Of a stretch of 64,000 nucleotides of DNA, positions 33,287-43,366 are shown one piece after another. The notes under the pieces are model-generated. The model worked only from the letters and a program-made list of their open reading frames with translations, was not told the origin of the DNA and searched no databases. Position 1 is the stretch's first letter. Each line of letters opens with the position of its first letter. The position numbers and the translations under genes are program-made. The DNA comes from Robiginitalea aestuariiviva (GTDB lineage Bacteria > Bacteroidota > Bacteroidia > Flavobacteriales > Flavobacteriaceae), in contig NZ_JARPUQ010000001.1 of the NCBI RefSeq assembly GCF_029537735.1, forward strand, positions 494,965 through 558,964, read 5' to 3'.

Positions 33287-36115
33287 ATGAAAAAATTCGC
33301 ATTTCTGATCGCCCTTGCCTTCCTCGGAATAACCCCGGTAGTGGCCCAGACCGATGGCCTGGGCAGTGGCAACATCCCGGAAGAAAACATCCCGGTGGAC
33401 CCCCAGGTTAAAGTGGGGACCCTGCCCAATGGGCTTACTTACTACATTCGGAACAATGGAAAACCGGAAGACAAGGTAGAGCTTCGGCTGGTGGTCAATG
33501 CCGGTTCCATTATGGAGACGGAACGCCAATTGGGGCTGGCCCACTTTATGGAGCACATGAACTTTAACGGGACCACCAATTTTGAGAAGAACGACCTGGT
33601 GGATTACCTGCAGAGCATAGGGGTAAAATTCGGGGCAGATTTAAATGCCTACACCAGCTTTGACGAAACGGTCTACATCCTGCCTATCCCCAGCGACGAC
33701 CCGGAGAAACTGGAGAAGGGATTCCAGATCCTGGAAGACTGGGCACACCAGACCACCCTTTCCGAAGAAGCCATAGACGGGGAACGCGGAGTAGTTTTGG
33801 AAGAGCTGCGGCTGCGGCTGGGGGCCGAAGAGCGTATGCAAAAGGTAACCCTGCCCAAGATCATGTACGGCTCCCGCTATGCCGAGCGGTTACCTATTGG
33901 CACCAAAGAGAACCTGGAAAATTTCTCCTACTCGGATGTACGCGATTACTACCACACCTGGTACCGGCCGGATTTAATGGCCGTGGTGGCCGTGGGCGAC
34001 CTGGACGTAGCCACCCTGGAGGCTAAGATCAAGGAACACTTTTCCGGGATCGACAAACCGGAAAACCCGGCCAAAAGGGAATCCTATGAGCTCCCCAACC
34101 ACGAAGAAACCCTTATTGCCATCGCCGCAGACCAGGAAGCGGCCTTCACCAGCGTGCGCATCCTCTACAAAGACCCCTTTCAGGCCCCGCAAATCACCAC
34201 CGTGAATGACTTTCGCGACCGGTTAATCAGAAACCTGTTCTCCACCCTGATCAACAACCGCCTGAACGAACTGCGCAATGGGCCCAACCCGCCTTTTGTG
34301 TTCGGGTTTTCCTATTACGGGGGTACCCTGGCCCGAACCAAAAACGCCTATCAATCCTTTGCCCAGACCAGCCCGGATGGCCAGATGAAAGCCCTGAATG
34401 CCCTGCTGGAAGAGAATGAACGCGTAAAGCGATACGGCTTTCAGCAAGGGGAGTTTGAGCGGGCCAAAAAAAGCCTGATATCCCGGCTGGAAAAGCAGTA
34501 CAACGATCGGGATAAAATGGAGAGCAACCGCCTGGTTGGCGGGTACATCAACCACTACCTGGAAAACAACCCAATCCCGGGCATTGCCTGGGAGTTCGAT
34601 ATGACCCGGCAGTTATTGCCCACCATTAACCTGAACGAGGTCGGGGCCCTGATCAATTCCTTCCTGCACGACAACAACCGGGTAATTGTAATGACCGGCC
34701 CGGAAAAAGACGGCGGGGCTCCCGTCTCGGAGGCCGAGGTCAGGACCCTGTTGGAAACGATGAAAACCCTGGAGATTGCCCCCTATCAGGACGAGGGCGT
34801 CCGTGCTGCCCTGCTGGAAGAGGAACCCGTGCCAGGAACCATTGTGGACACCGAAAACAATCCGGCACTGAACACCACCACCTACACCCTCAGTAACGGG
34901 GCCAAAGTCACCTACAAGAAAACCGATTTTAAAAACGACGAAGTGCTTTTTGAAGCCTTTAGCCCGGGAGGCAGCAGCCTGTTGAGTGACGAAGTCTATC
35001 ACGCCACTGTTTTTGCCAACAACGGCCTCTCCGAGGCCGGCATAGGCGGGTTATCCGTAACGGACCTGAGTAAGTTTATGAGCGGGAAGATTGCCCGGGT
35101 AACGCCCAGAATCAGCAGTTTCAGCGAAAATTTTACCGGTTCGGCCGCCCCGAAGGACCTGGAAATCCTCTTCCAGATGGTGCACCTGTATTTTACGTCC
35201 CTGAACAAAGACCGGGAAGCCTTTGACTCCTTCCTGATCAAACAGAAGAGTTTTTTGGGGAACCTGATGGCCAACCCCCAGTTTTATTTCCAGGACCAGT
35301 TGGGGCAAATCCGGAATGAAGGCAACCCCCGGTACACCGGGTTCCCCACGGTAGAAAAACTGGATGCTTCGGACTACGACCTGGCTTATGAAACCTACCA
35401 GCAGCGCTTTGCCGATGCCGGGGATTTCCATTTTTATTTTGTCGGCAATGTGGATGAAGCCCAGCTGAAGGAGTACGCCGTTACCTACCTGGCCTCCCTG
35501 CCCGGGTTAAACAGCAATGAAGCCTTTGTCCCCACAACATTCCGGAGAAAGGACGCCTACCAGAAACACATTGTAAAAAAGGGGACAGATCCCAAAAGTA
35601 GTGTCAGCATTACCTGGGAGGAAGAGATCCCTTACGACAGCCACACCGAAATGGCGGTAAAGGCGCTGGGCGAGGTACTCACCATTAAGCTCGTCGAAAA
35701 ACTCCGGGAAGAGGAAGGGGGCGTTTATGGCGTAGGGGCCAGGGGTTCCCTCAGTAAGATCTCATTCTCCAACCTCACCTTCAGCATCGGTTTCCCTTGC
35801 GGGCCGGAGAATGTGGATAAACTGGTAGCCGCCGCACTGGCCGAAGTAGAAAAAATAAAAACAGATGGGGTAACCCCGGAAGACATGGCCAAGGTCAAAG
35901 AGACCTATCTGGTAAAGCACAAAGAAGACCTGAAGACCAATGTGTTCTGGATTCGCAACCTGATGAGGGCCGATCAGGAGGGGCGGAACCTGGAGGAACT
36001 GGTGGGCCTGGAAGGCCAACTGAAGCAGCTTACTGCAGCAGACCTGCAGGCCGTAGCCCGGAAATATCTGGATGACCAGTACTTTATAGGGATTCTGATG
36101 CCGGAAACCGAATAG
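33287..36115 (+). CDS. M16 family zinc protease (two-domain pitrilysin-like), exported
   Basis: 942 residues with a Sec signal ending PVVAQ. The inverted zinc motif H86-F-M-E89-H90 lies in an N-terminal M16 domain, and the downstream zinc Glu is expected in EELRLRLG about 75 residues later. A second, non-catalytic M16 half starts near residue 520. Length and layout match periplasmic PqqL-like or outer-membrane associated M16 peptidases of Bacteroidota, which degrade short or unfolded peptides in a clam-shell chamber. It has its own upstream gap of about 180 bases and no clear operon partner. Confidence 0.9.
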   Translation: MKKFAFLIALAFLGITPVVAQTDGLGSGNIPEENIPVDPQVKVGTLPNGLTYYIRNNGKPEDKVELRLVVNAGSIMETERQLGLAHFMEHMNFNGTTNFEKNDLVDYLQSIGVKFGADLNAYTSFDETVYILPIPSDDPEKLEKGFQILEDWAHQTTLSEEAIDGERGVVLEELRLRLGAEERMQKVTLPKIMYGSRYAERLPIGTKENLENFSYSDVRDYYHTWYRPDLMAVVAVGDLDVATLEAKIKEHFSGIDKPENPAKRESYELPNHEETLIAIAADQEAAFTSVRILYKDPFQAPQITTVNDFRDRLIRNLFSTLINNRLNELRNGPNPPFVFGFSYYGGTLARTKNAYQSFAQTSPDGQMKALNALLEENERVKRYGFQQGEFERAKKSLISRLEKQYNDRDKMESNRLVGGYINHYLENNPIPGIAWEFDMTRQLLPTINLNEVGALINSFLHDNNRVIVMTGPEKDGGAPVSEAEVRTLLETMKTLEIAPYQDEGVRAALLEEEPVPGTIVDTENNPALNTTTYTLSNGAKVTYKKTDFKNDEVLFEAFSPGGSSLLSDEVYHATVFANNGLSEAGIGGLSVTDLSKFMSGKIARVTPRISSFSENFTGSAAPKDLEILFQMVHLYFTSLNKDREAFDSFLIKQKSFLGNLMANPQFYFQDQLGQIRNEGNPRYTGFPTVEKLDASDYDLAYETYQQRFADAGDFHFYFVGNVDEAQLKEYAVTYLASLPGLNSNEAFVPTTFRRKDAYQKHIVKKGTDPKSSVSITWEEEIPYDSHTEMAVKALGEVLTIKLVEKLREEEGGVYGVGARGSLSKISFSNLTFSIGFPCGPENVDKLVAAALAEVEKIKTDGVTPEDMAKVKETYLVKHKEDLKTNVFWIRNLMRADQEGRNLEELVGLEGQLKQLTAADLQAVARKYLDDQYFIGILMPETE

Positions 36116-36186
36116 GCCACTGCCTGAAATTTTGGCACCAAACGCAACCTTTTACCCCAAGGCTGGTCTATATAGAAATCTTTGAA

Positions 36187-36573
36187 ATGAAAAAAATCTG
36201 GCTCTTACTGCTGATCCCCTTCCTCCTCTCCACCCAGTGCGAAGAAGATATAGTGCCCTACGGGTATGAAACCGGGTATATTCTGGAAAACCGCTCCGGG
36301 ACAGACCTGTATTTGAAAACCCAGGATAATACGTTTGTGGAAGTGAAGAGCCAGGCCAAACTGACCCTTGGCACTACCCTGAACTCCAATACCCAGGCTA
36401 TTGCGCCATCAGATTCCTATCTTTTTACGGGTATCAATCTGTATCAATCCGAAAACGAGAATTTTATCCTGGTGTACAGCCAGGACCCTATAGACGATGC
36501 CGTATGGGGCTTTATGGAGCCCGAGGAAAACCGGTATGAATACACCCTGACGGTAACCGATAACGACCTTTAG
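36187..36573 (+). CDS. Small lipoprotein of unknown function
   Basis: 128 residues. The N-terminus MKKIWLLLLIPFLLSTQC is a lipoprotein signal with Cys18. The mature part is beta-rich, with many Asn/Thr/Gln and acidic residues, and I recognise no family. It follows the M16 gene by 71 bases on the same strand. Confidence 0.7.
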   Translation: MKKIWLLLLIPFLLSTQCEEDIVPYGYETGYILENRSGTDLYLKTQDNTFVEVKSQAKLTLGTTLNSNTQAIAPSDSYLFTGINLYQSENENFILVYSQDPIDDAVWGFMEPEENRYEYTLTVTDNDL

Positions 36574-36627
36574 GCCTTAAAGGAAGGCATCCTGGCTTGC
36601 TGGCATTCCTTTTTTAAAAAGCGCCCA

Positions 36628-37224
36628 ATGCAATGGAGTATCAAATTTTATGTGGGAGCCTATGCCCTGATGCTGGCGGTCATTTTCATTCTTCCTTTTT
36701 ACAGCTCAGAGAACTATTCAATACTGGAGCACACTACCAGTGAACTGGGCGGGCAGGGCATGCCGCATGCCTGGGTCATGAATGTGGTTTTTGTCCTGCT
36801 GGGGGCAAGCAGCATCCTGGGCAGTTGGGCCTACCTGAAATCCTACTGGATTCCGAAGCTCCTGATCCTTGTATTCGGACTGGCATTAACAGGCACGGCC
36901 TTTTACAGCCATGCCCCGACGGACCCCGCCATGCCCTTTAGCGCCTGGGAAGACCAGGCACATTCGCATCTGGCGAAGGTCACAGGGTTTGCATTTACCT
37001 GCTTCGCCATGACTATGGCCTTTATCCTGAAGCAGCGGCAACAGGCGCTCCTGGCCGCGCTGGTGGCAGTCTGGGACACGGTCCTTTCTGCAACTATGTT
37101 CGAATTCCCCATGGTTACCGGCCTGTTCCAGCGCCTGATCTTTATGGTATCCTTTGGATGGCTGGGTTATATCCTCCTAAGTGAAACCGCCCTGAAAGAC
37201 TACAGGGAAACTTCAGGAAATTAG
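36628..37224 (+). CDS. DUF998-type membrane protein
   Basis: 198 residues with six hydrophobic helices. NYSILEHTTSELGGQGMPHAWVMN after helix 1 (residues 31 onward) is the conserved DUF998 block. These are inner-membrane proteins of unknown function. It begins 55 bases after the lipoprotein gene; the gap holds a weak AAAGGAA/TTCCTTT hairpin with a T run. Confidence 0.75.
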   Translation: MQWSIKFYVGAYALMLAVIFILPFYSSENYSILEHTTSELGGQGMPHAWVMNVVFVLLGASSILGSWAYLKSYWIPKLLILVFGLALTGTAFYSHAPTDPAMPFSAWEDQAHSHLAKVTGFAFTCFAMTMAFILKQRQQALLAALVAVWDTVLSATMFEFPMVTGLFQRLIFMVSFGWLGYILLSETALKDYRETSGN

Positions 37225-37375
37225 CGTTCCAACCCTTTCCCGGATGGGGTTTTACCAGGGTATTCGGTAAAAACAGTACTCCACGACAATGATTTTAACA
37301 GAATTATCTGTCATGATGCGCATCTAATTCCTTAATTTGTACGTTTTTACTTACCTTAAATAAAATTTTAGTCCC

Positions 37376-39568
37376 GTGGTCGTTACCCAGGAACTGCTTA
37401 AGCGCACCCCATTACCCATTGCGGTTCTAGATGCCAACCTTCGCTTTCTGGCCTGTTCGGATTTCTGGAAACAGCATGTGCCGGACACCGATTCCCTTTT
37501 AGGTAAACCTTTTAAGGAAACCATGCCAGAACTCCCGGAAGAACTCTACCTGGATTTTCATTACTGCCTGGAAGGGGTGGAACATCGCACTGATACCCTG
37601 CGCTTTGTGGATAGCCGGGGCCATGCCTTCTGGTATGAGTGGAAGGTGAATTCCTGGCTGGGCGATGCCGGGGAGGTGAACGGCCTGATCGTGATCCTGG
37701 AAGATCGCACCGCCCAAAAGCGTAACGAGGAACTGCTGGAGCGCGCCCAGGAAGTGGCCCGGATTGGGGGCTGGGAAGTGGATTTGATTAAGGGTACCAT
37801 GTATTGGTCCCGCATCACTAAAGAAATACACGAGGTACCGGAAGACTTTGAACCCAACCTGGAAACCGGCATTAATTTCTACAAGGAAGGGGAAAGCCGG
37901 GATACCATCACGCGCCTGGTGGGGACAGCTATGGAAAAGGGACAGGGCTGGGACACCGAGCTGCAGATCATCACCGCTACCGGCAAAGAGCTTTGGGTAC
38001 GGGCCAAGGGGGAAGCGGAACTCCTGGACGGGAAATGTGTCCGGCTAACCGGCACTTTCCAGGATATCGATAAACGCAAAAAAGCCGAGCTGGAATTCAA
38101 TGCCCTGAGCCACCGCCTGCAAATGGCTACCCAAACTTCCGGGATTGGCATATGGGAGCATAACCTCTCTACCGAAGAGGTAATCTGGGACGCAAATATG
38201 TACGCCATCTACGGCATTCGTCGGGAGGACTTTGCCAGCGCCCGTGAGGCCTGGGATGCCGTGGCTTTCCTGGAAGATAAGGACCCTACCGTTAACAAAG
38301 TCCGGCAGGCTATGGAACGGGGAGAAGACGTAAGCACCATGTTCCGCGCCCAGCGGCCGGACGGGGATATCCGTTGGATCAAGGCCTTTGCCACCACGGT
38401 AAAGGACACCTATGGGAAACCGGTCAAGATGCTCGGGGTAAACTGGGATATTACCGAATTGCGCAATACCCAGTTGCAGTTACAACAGAGCGAAGCCTCC
38501 CTGAAAGGGGCCTTCGAGAATTCCCGCGTAGGGATGGCCCTGGTAGGGATGGACGGGCGGTTTATGGATGCAAACCCCAGCCTGTGCGATAGCCTTGGGT
38601 ATTCCCGGGAAGGCTTGCTGGCCAAAACTTTCCAGGAGATCACCCACCCGGAAGATCTGGATGCAGACCTGGAAATGCTGGGCGAAGTCATGGAAGGGAA
38701 GCGGGAAACCTACCAGATCGAAAAACGCTACATCCATCGAAACGGAAATATAGTCTACGTCTACCTCACGGTTACCGGGGTTAAAGACATCCATGGGAAA
38801 TTGTCGCATTTCATCTCACAGATTGTAGACATTACCTCCCGTACTGAGGCCGAGAACCGGCTGAAACACTTACTGGACCTGACGGGGAAACAAAATGAAA
38901 GCCTGGTAAACTTTGCACACATTGTGTCCCACAACCTCCGCAGCCATGCCACCAACCTCTCCATGCTCACCCAGTTGCTTATCAACGACAAAATTGAAGA
39001 GGGACAGAAAGAATATGCCCTGAATATGCTGCACAAGGCCGCAGACGGGCTGCACGAAACCATTGAACACCTGAATGAAGTGGTACAGGTAAAGGTGATC
39101 CGCAACGAGAACCTGAAGGCCCTTAACCTGTCCAAAATTGTGGAAAAGGTACTGGTAGACCTGAACACCCAAATCCGGCAGAGCCAGACCACTCTCCAAA
39201 TGGAAATCCCTGCCGGCCTTAAAGTCAGGGGGGTATCCGCTTATGCGGAAAGCATCCTGCTGAACCTGATTTCGAATGCCCTTAAATACCGGCACCCGGA
39301 CAAGGCCAATCGCATTGAGATCCGTGCCGTGGATACGGGGGAAACGGTAACGGTTACCATTGCCGACAACGGGCTGGGGATTGATATGGCCCGGCACCAA
39401 AGAAAGCTGTTCGGGATGTATAAAACCTTTCACAACAATAAAGATGCCAAGGGAATTGGCCTGTTTATCACCAAGAACCAGATCGAATCCATGGGCGGTA
39501 AAATACATGTAACCAGCATGGTTAACGAGGGCTCCACTTTTACGGTTGAATTTTTAAAATCCAAATGA
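37376..39568 (+). CDS. Multi-PAS sensor histidine kinase
   Basis: 730 residues from a GTG at 37376; no ATG nearby fits. There are four PAS/PAC modules (roughly 10-120, 128-240, 245-365 and 370-490) and no membrane helix, so it senses inside the cell. The phosphoacceptor box is IVSHNLRSH with H519. The ATPase domain has an intact N box (NLISNALKYRH), G1 (DNGLGID) and G2-like (GIGLFI). Its TGA overlaps the first receiver gene (ATGA), so signalling probably passes to it. Confidence 0.9.
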   Translation: MVVTQELLKRTPLPIAVLDANLRFLACSDFWKQHVPDTDSLLGKPFKETMPELPEELYLDFHYCLEGVEHRTDTLRFVDSRGHAFWYEWKVNSWLGDAGEVNGLIVILEDRTAQKRNEELLERAQEVARIGGWEVDLIKGTMYWSRITKEIHEVPEDFEPNLETGINFYKEGESRDTITRLVGTAMEKGQGWDTELQIITATGKELWVRAKGEAELLDGKCVRLTGTFQDIDKRKKAELEFNALSHRLQMATQTSGIGIWEHNLSTEEVIWDANMYAIYGIRREDFASAREAWDAVAFLEDKDPTVNKVRQAMERGEDVSTMFRAQRPDGDIRWIKAFATTVKDTYGKPVKMLGVNWDITELRNTQLQLQQSEASLKGAFENSRVGMALVGMDGRFMDANPSLCDSLGYSREGLLAKTFQEITHPEDLDADLEMLGEVMEGKRETYQIEKRYIHRNGNIVYVYLTVTGVKDIHGKLSHFISQIVDITSRTEAENRLKHLLDLTGKQNESLVNFAHIVSHNLRSHATNLSMLTQLLINDKIEEGQKEYALNMLHKAADGLHETIEHLNEVVQVKVIRNENLKALNLSKIVEKVLVDLNTQIRQSQTTLQMEIPAGLKVRGVSAYAESILLNLISNALKYRHPDKANRIEIRAVDTGETVTVTIADNGLGIDMARHQRKLFGMYKTFHNNKDAKGIGLFITKNQIESMGGKIHVTSMVNEGSTFTVEFLKSK

Positions 39569-39972
39569 TGTCTGCAGCGTTTAAAGAAGTATGTATTATC
39601 GATGATGACCCGATCTACCAGTTCGGGATGAAGATCCTGATGAGTGAAGTGGATTTTTCCGAACAAATCCTGATTTATCAGGACGGGCAGGAGGCCATAG
39701 ACGGGTTGCTTCAGAAACTGGGGCGGGGCGAGGCCCTGCCACCTGTCATTTTCCTGGACCTGAATATGCCTATCAAGGACGGCTGGGATTTCCTGGACGA
39801 CTTTGTACAGATTCCCCACAACAACCGGGAAAAAGTGACCATTTACGTGATCAGTTCCTCCATTAATCCGGCAGACCGGGAACGGGCCCGCCAATACGAA
39901 GTGGTAGGGAATTACATCGTTAAACCCATTAGCAGCGAAAACCTGAAGGAAATTATTGCTGCACACGGATGA
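39565..39972 (+). CDS. Single-domain response regulator
   Basis: 135 residues, a lone CheY-like receiver. Acidic pocket IIDDDP, phosphoacceptor D65 in FLDLNMPIKDGW, and the switch Lys in YIVKPI are intact. No output domain, so it acts through protein contact or as a phosphate relay. Translationally coupled to the upstream kinase. Confidence 0.92.
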   Translation: MMSAAFKEVCIIDDDPIYQFGMKILMSEVDFSEQILIYQDGQEAIDGLLQKLGRGEALPPVIFLDLNMPIKDGWDFLDDFVQIPHNNREKVTIYVISSSINPADRERARQYEVVGNYIVKPISSENLKEIIAAHG

Positions 39973-40006
39973 GGCCATGAGATATAATCCCCTGGGAAAT
40001 CCCTGA

Positions 40007-40387
40007 ATGAAGACCATTATCCTTATTGACGACGACGACCTGGGTGTCTATTTGAATTCCATGATCCTGAAAGAAGCTTTGGGCACCGTGGAAATCGTGC
40101 ATTACCCCTCTGTGGAAGCGGCCCTGGAGTACTTTCTGGGCCCGGACTACTCCCACCCCAACCTCATCCTGCTGGACATAAACCTCCCGGCCATGGATGC
40201 CTGGGACTTTTTACAGGAATTGGAACAGCGCCAGGTGGCCATTGGGGAACTTCCGCTGGTTCTGCTCAGCTCCCATATCAGCCCCAGGGATGAAGAAAAG
40301 ATTGCACAGTATGGAATGGAAGGAGCCGTCATGATTAAGCCCCTGCAGATGGAAATCCTGGCGGAATTGGGCATTTTACGTCATTGA
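40007..40387 (+). CDS. Single-domain response regulator
   Basis: 126 residues, a second lone receiver. IDDDD, D57 in LLDINLPAMDAW and MIKPL carry the catalytic residues. It lies 34 bases after the first receiver and 88 bases before a second kinase. No output domain. Confidence 0.92.
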   Translation: MKTIILIDDDDLGVYLNSMILKEALGTVEIVHYPSVEAALEYFLGPDYSHPNLILLDINLPAMDAWDFLQELEQRQVAIGELPLVLLSSHISPRDEEKIAQYGMEGAVMIKPLQMEILAELGILRH

Positions 40388-40475
40388 TCGGATTTTTGAT
40401 GCCCTTTGCCGATTCTGATACCCATCGGTTCATGATTGGATTTTTTGTTATAAATTGTAGGATATACCTTACGTT

Positions 40476-42296
40476 ATGAAGCTGCGTTCCACCTCCATCC
40501 CTTCCCCGGAAATCCTTGACCAGCTCCCCTCCCCCGTTGTGGTACTGGACAAAAACATGAAAATCCTTCAAGCCTCCAAGGCATGGCTGGGGCAATTTGA
40601 ACTTAAACTGGAACAGATTGAGCACAAGCCGTTTTTCGATTTTTTTGACGACCGGGACGGGGACTGGCTTACCAAGTTCCAATACGCCCTGGACGGGTTA
40701 CCGGGCATATCCCTGCTCGACAAAAAAACACTGGAAGGCGAGATACTGGTCTGGCAACTCTCCGCCCTTAAGGATGGGTACGGCACCATATCGGGCCTGA
40801 TGGTACAGGCCGAAAAGCTGGATGATGCAGCCCAGACCAAGTTGGAAGAACAGCAAGCCCAGGACCTGATCATGGAAAACCAGAAGATGGTTAAAATCGG
40901 GAGCTGGGAATACCGCGTGGCCGAAGATACCCTGGAACTGACCCCAGCCCTGCAGGAACTCCTGGGCATTACCCGGGCTACACTTTCTCTCGAGGATTTC
41001 ATCAAGCAACTCGACAAATCCCTGGAACATTCACGCATACACTACCTGATACAGGAGGGTATCCGCAATGGCAAGCCCTGGTCCGAAAAAATACGCGTGC
41101 AGCTGGAGGGGCGGGGCACTACCTTCCTGCAATCCATTGGCCGGCCCAAGTTCAAGGACGGGATGTGCTCCCGTATTATCGGCACCTTCCAGGAACAGTC
41201 CGAAGCCATTCCTTCCGGGAAGTTTGCCTGGTCGCCCATCAATAAGGTAGACTCCGACCTGCTTATGTGCCTTCCGGTTTCCCTCATGGTCCTGGAGCTG
41301 TCCAGCGGGCGGGTTACCCTGGCCAACGAAATGGTATGCCAGCTCTTGGGCATACCCGAGGAAGACCTCCTGGCCAAGCCTTTTTTTGATTTCATCCGCC
41401 TTTCGAACGAGCGCAAACGCAACCTGCTGGGGGAGCTGGAAACCCGCGGGCATTTTGACCTGAGCGAGGTATCTTTAAAGCTGGCCAGGAAGAAAGACCG
41501 GACCTTTAATCTGCAGGGGCAGACCTACACCGCCATTAACGGGGTGCAGCACCTGGTGCTTACCCTGCAGGAAAGCAATAAATCCCTGAAGCTGCAGGCC
41601 GACCTGGAAACCCGCAACAAAGAGCTGCACAACATCGTAAACTTTACCCACCTGATTTCCCACAACCTGAAAGGGCACGTCTCCAACCAGCAACTGTTGC
41701 TGCAGATTCTTACGCGGGAAAAGGACACGGAAAAGAAAAAGGTGCTGTTGAACTACCTGCAGACCTCCTGCGACAACCTCACCAAAACCATCAAAGATTT
41801 GCGGTATATGGTGAGTATAGAGGAAACCCAGCATAAAAAGGCGGCTCAGGTGGCCCTGGGGGACATTATCTACAATGCAGAGGCCAAGCTCTCCACCCTT
41901 ACCCGCAGCGTTGGCGCCAAGATCGTCAATGAAATCCCGGACGACCTGGCCGTGCGGGGTAACCCCATTTACCTGGAAAACATCATGGTGTTTATGATAC
42001 AGCTGGCCTGCGAAAACCGGCAGGAAGACAAACCCCTGGTCATTATTCTGGGCGCCGATAGGGACGACCTCCACACCTATATGACCATAGAAGACAACGG
42101 CAAAGGGTTTGAACCTAAAACAGTCTCCAAATGGATGGAACAACCCTATCAATCCCCGCTAAAATCGTCCAGGGTGGACGATGTGGGTCTGTTTTGGGTA
42201 AAGCACCAGATGGATTTAATGCAAGGCAGCATCCACTGCAAAAGCCAGAAAGGCCAGGGCACCACATTCACCCTGGGCTTTAAGCACCCGGCGTAA
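40476..42296 (+). CDS. PAS histidine kinase-like protein with degenerate ATP-binding boxes
   Basis: 606 residues, soluble, with three PAS-like regions followed by a kinase core. The H box LISHNLKGH keeps the phosphoacceptor H396. The N box region reads FMIQLACENRQ, lacking the invariant Asn in its expected place. G1 (DNGKGF) is present, but G2 is reduced to VDDVGLFWVK. It may have weak or no kinase activity and serve as a scaffold, phosphatase or phosphotransfer protein for the neighbouring kinase and receivers. Sequencing error is unlikely because the frame is intact throughout. Confidence 0.85.
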   Translation: MKLRSTSIPSPEILDQLPSPVVVLDKNMKILQASKAWLGQFELKLEQIEHKPFFDFFDDRDGDWLTKFQYALDGLPGISLLDKKTLEGEILVWQLSALKDGYGTISGLMVQAEKLDDAAQTKLEEQQAQDLIMENQKMVKIGSWEYRVAEDTLELTPALQELLGITRATLSLEDFIKQLDKSLEHSRIHYLIQEGIRNGKPWSEKIRVQLEGRGTTFLQSIGRPKFKDGMCSRIIGTFQEQSEAIPSGKFAWSPINKVDSDLLMCLPVSLMVLELSSGRVTLANEMVCQLLGIPEEDLLAKPFFDFIRLSNERKRNLLGELETRGHFDLSEVSLKLARKKDRTFNLQGQTYTAINGVQHLVLTLQESNKSLKLQADLETRNKELHNIVNFTHLISHNLKGHVSNQQLLLQILTREKDTEKKKVLLNYLQTSCDNLTKTIKDLRYMVSIEETQHKKAAQVALGDIIYNAEAKLSTLTRSVGAKIVNEIPDDLAVRGNPIYLENIMVFMIQLACENRQEDKPLVIILGADRDDLHTYMTIEDNGKGFEPKTVSKWMEQPYQSPLKSSRVDDVGLFWVKHQMDLMQGSIHCKSQKGQGTTFTLGFKHPA

Positions 42297-42310
42297 ACCA
42301 GTTGCCTTTT

Positions 42311-43216
42311 TCAGATAGTGGCACGGTACGCTTGGGGCGTTGCCCCTACCTTTTTCTTGAAGAGGCGGGTAAAATGCTGGGGATATTTGAAGCCCAGTTC
42401 AAAGGCCACCTCGCTTACCGACTTTTCGGGGTCAAATATTTTTTCCTTGGCCACCTCAATGATTTTATCCTGGATAAACTCCTGGGCGCTTTGCCCGGTC
42501 TCCTTTTTTATCAGGTCGCCAAAGTAATTGGCAGAGAGGTTCAATTGCCCCGCAAAATACCCCACCGTAGGGGTTCCTATTTCCTGGGGTTGTTTCGAGT
42601 TCAGGTAGGCTTCCAGAGCAGTTGAAAACTGCTCAACCACCCCCTGATGCACATCTTCCCGGGTAATAAACTGCCGGTCGTAAAAGCGGTTGCAATAGTT
42701 CAGAAACAACTCGAGGTTGGAAACGATCAGCTTTTTGCTGTGGGGATCCACCCCCTGCTCCAGTTCGTAATCGATCTTGTCCAGGCAATCCAGTACAATG
42801 TGCCGTTCTTTCCGGGAAAGGTGCAGGGCCTCGCTCACTTCATAGGAGAAAAAATGGTACTGGTTCATCACCTGCCCCAGGTGGGTACCGCGCAATAGGT
42901 CCGGATGGAAGAGCAGCGCCTGCCCGGAAGGAATATAGGCATTCCCGTCATTCATAAGGGTAACCACCTGCCCCGGGCCGATAAAGACCAGGGTACCGTC
43001 CTGATAGTCGTAATTGCGCCGTCCGTATTTGATGGTGCAATGCTTCCCCTGCTTGAGGAAGACCGCGTAAAAGTTAAACCGCAGCGCTTCAATCCCCTCC
43101 TGGGACCTGCGGGTGAGGTCCTTCAGGTCCAGGGTGGTTACCAGGGGGTGCTTGGCGGAGGTGTAAAACCGTTCGCAGTAATCGTTTACGGTTTCCAGGT
43201 TGCATATCTTGCCCAT
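42311..43216 (-). CDS. AraC-family transcriptional regulator
   Basis: 301 residues from the ATG at 43216 (MGKICNLETVNDY); a TTG at 43237 would overlap the palindrome upstream. The N-terminal half is a cupin-like sensing domain. The last 95 residues hold two helix-turn-helix motifs (SANYFGDLIKKETGQS and VSEVAFELGFKYPQHFTRLFKKKVG). It is divergent from the outer-membrane-type gene at 43367 and may control it. Inducer unknown. Confidence 0.9.
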   Translation of the reverse strand: MGKICNLETVNDYCERFYTSAKHPLVTTLDLKDLTRRSQEGIEALRFNFYAVFLKQGKHCTIKYGRRNYDYQDGTLVFIGPGQVVTLMNDGNAYIPSGQALLFHPDLLRGTHLGQVMNQYHFFSYEVSEALHLSRKERHIVLDCLDKIDYELEQGVDPHSKKLIVSNLELFLNYCNRFYDRQFITREDVHQGVVEQFSTALEAYLNSKQPQEIGTPTVGYFAGQLNLSANYFGDLIKKETGQSAQEFIQDKIIEVAKEKIFDPEKSVSEVAFELGFKYPQHFTRLFKKKVGATPQAYRATI

Positions 43217-43221
43217 ACCGG

Positions 43222-43238
43222 TTTGATTTTGAATCAAA
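43222..43238. promoter_or_regulatory. Palindromic operator candidate at the araC-type promoter
   Basis: TTTGATT-TTG-AATCAAA is a perfect 7-bp dyad with a 3-base spacer, centred about 14 bases before the regulator start. Its position favours autoregulation or control by another dimeric factor. The half-site TTGAT recalls Crp/Fnr sites, although the spacing differs by one base. Confidence 0.45.
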
Positions 43239-43339
43239 TGTACTGATCCCGGCCCAGTAAACCCCTATGTATGCCAGACGACCGGTAAAAGTGGTAGGCA
43301 TTGCCGTAATACAGGTTGGTTACGCAGCCAAAGTCCGGG

Positions 43340-43347
43340 TATCTTTG
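43340..43347 (+). promoter_or_regulatory. -7 element of the outer-membrane-type gene
   Basis: TATCTTTG matches TAnnTTTG, with TTGG about 20 bases upstream (43316-43319) as a possible -33. It lies 20 bases before the ATG at 43367. Confidence 0.55.
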
Positions 43348-43366
43348 TATCAAACACCATCCTTTT

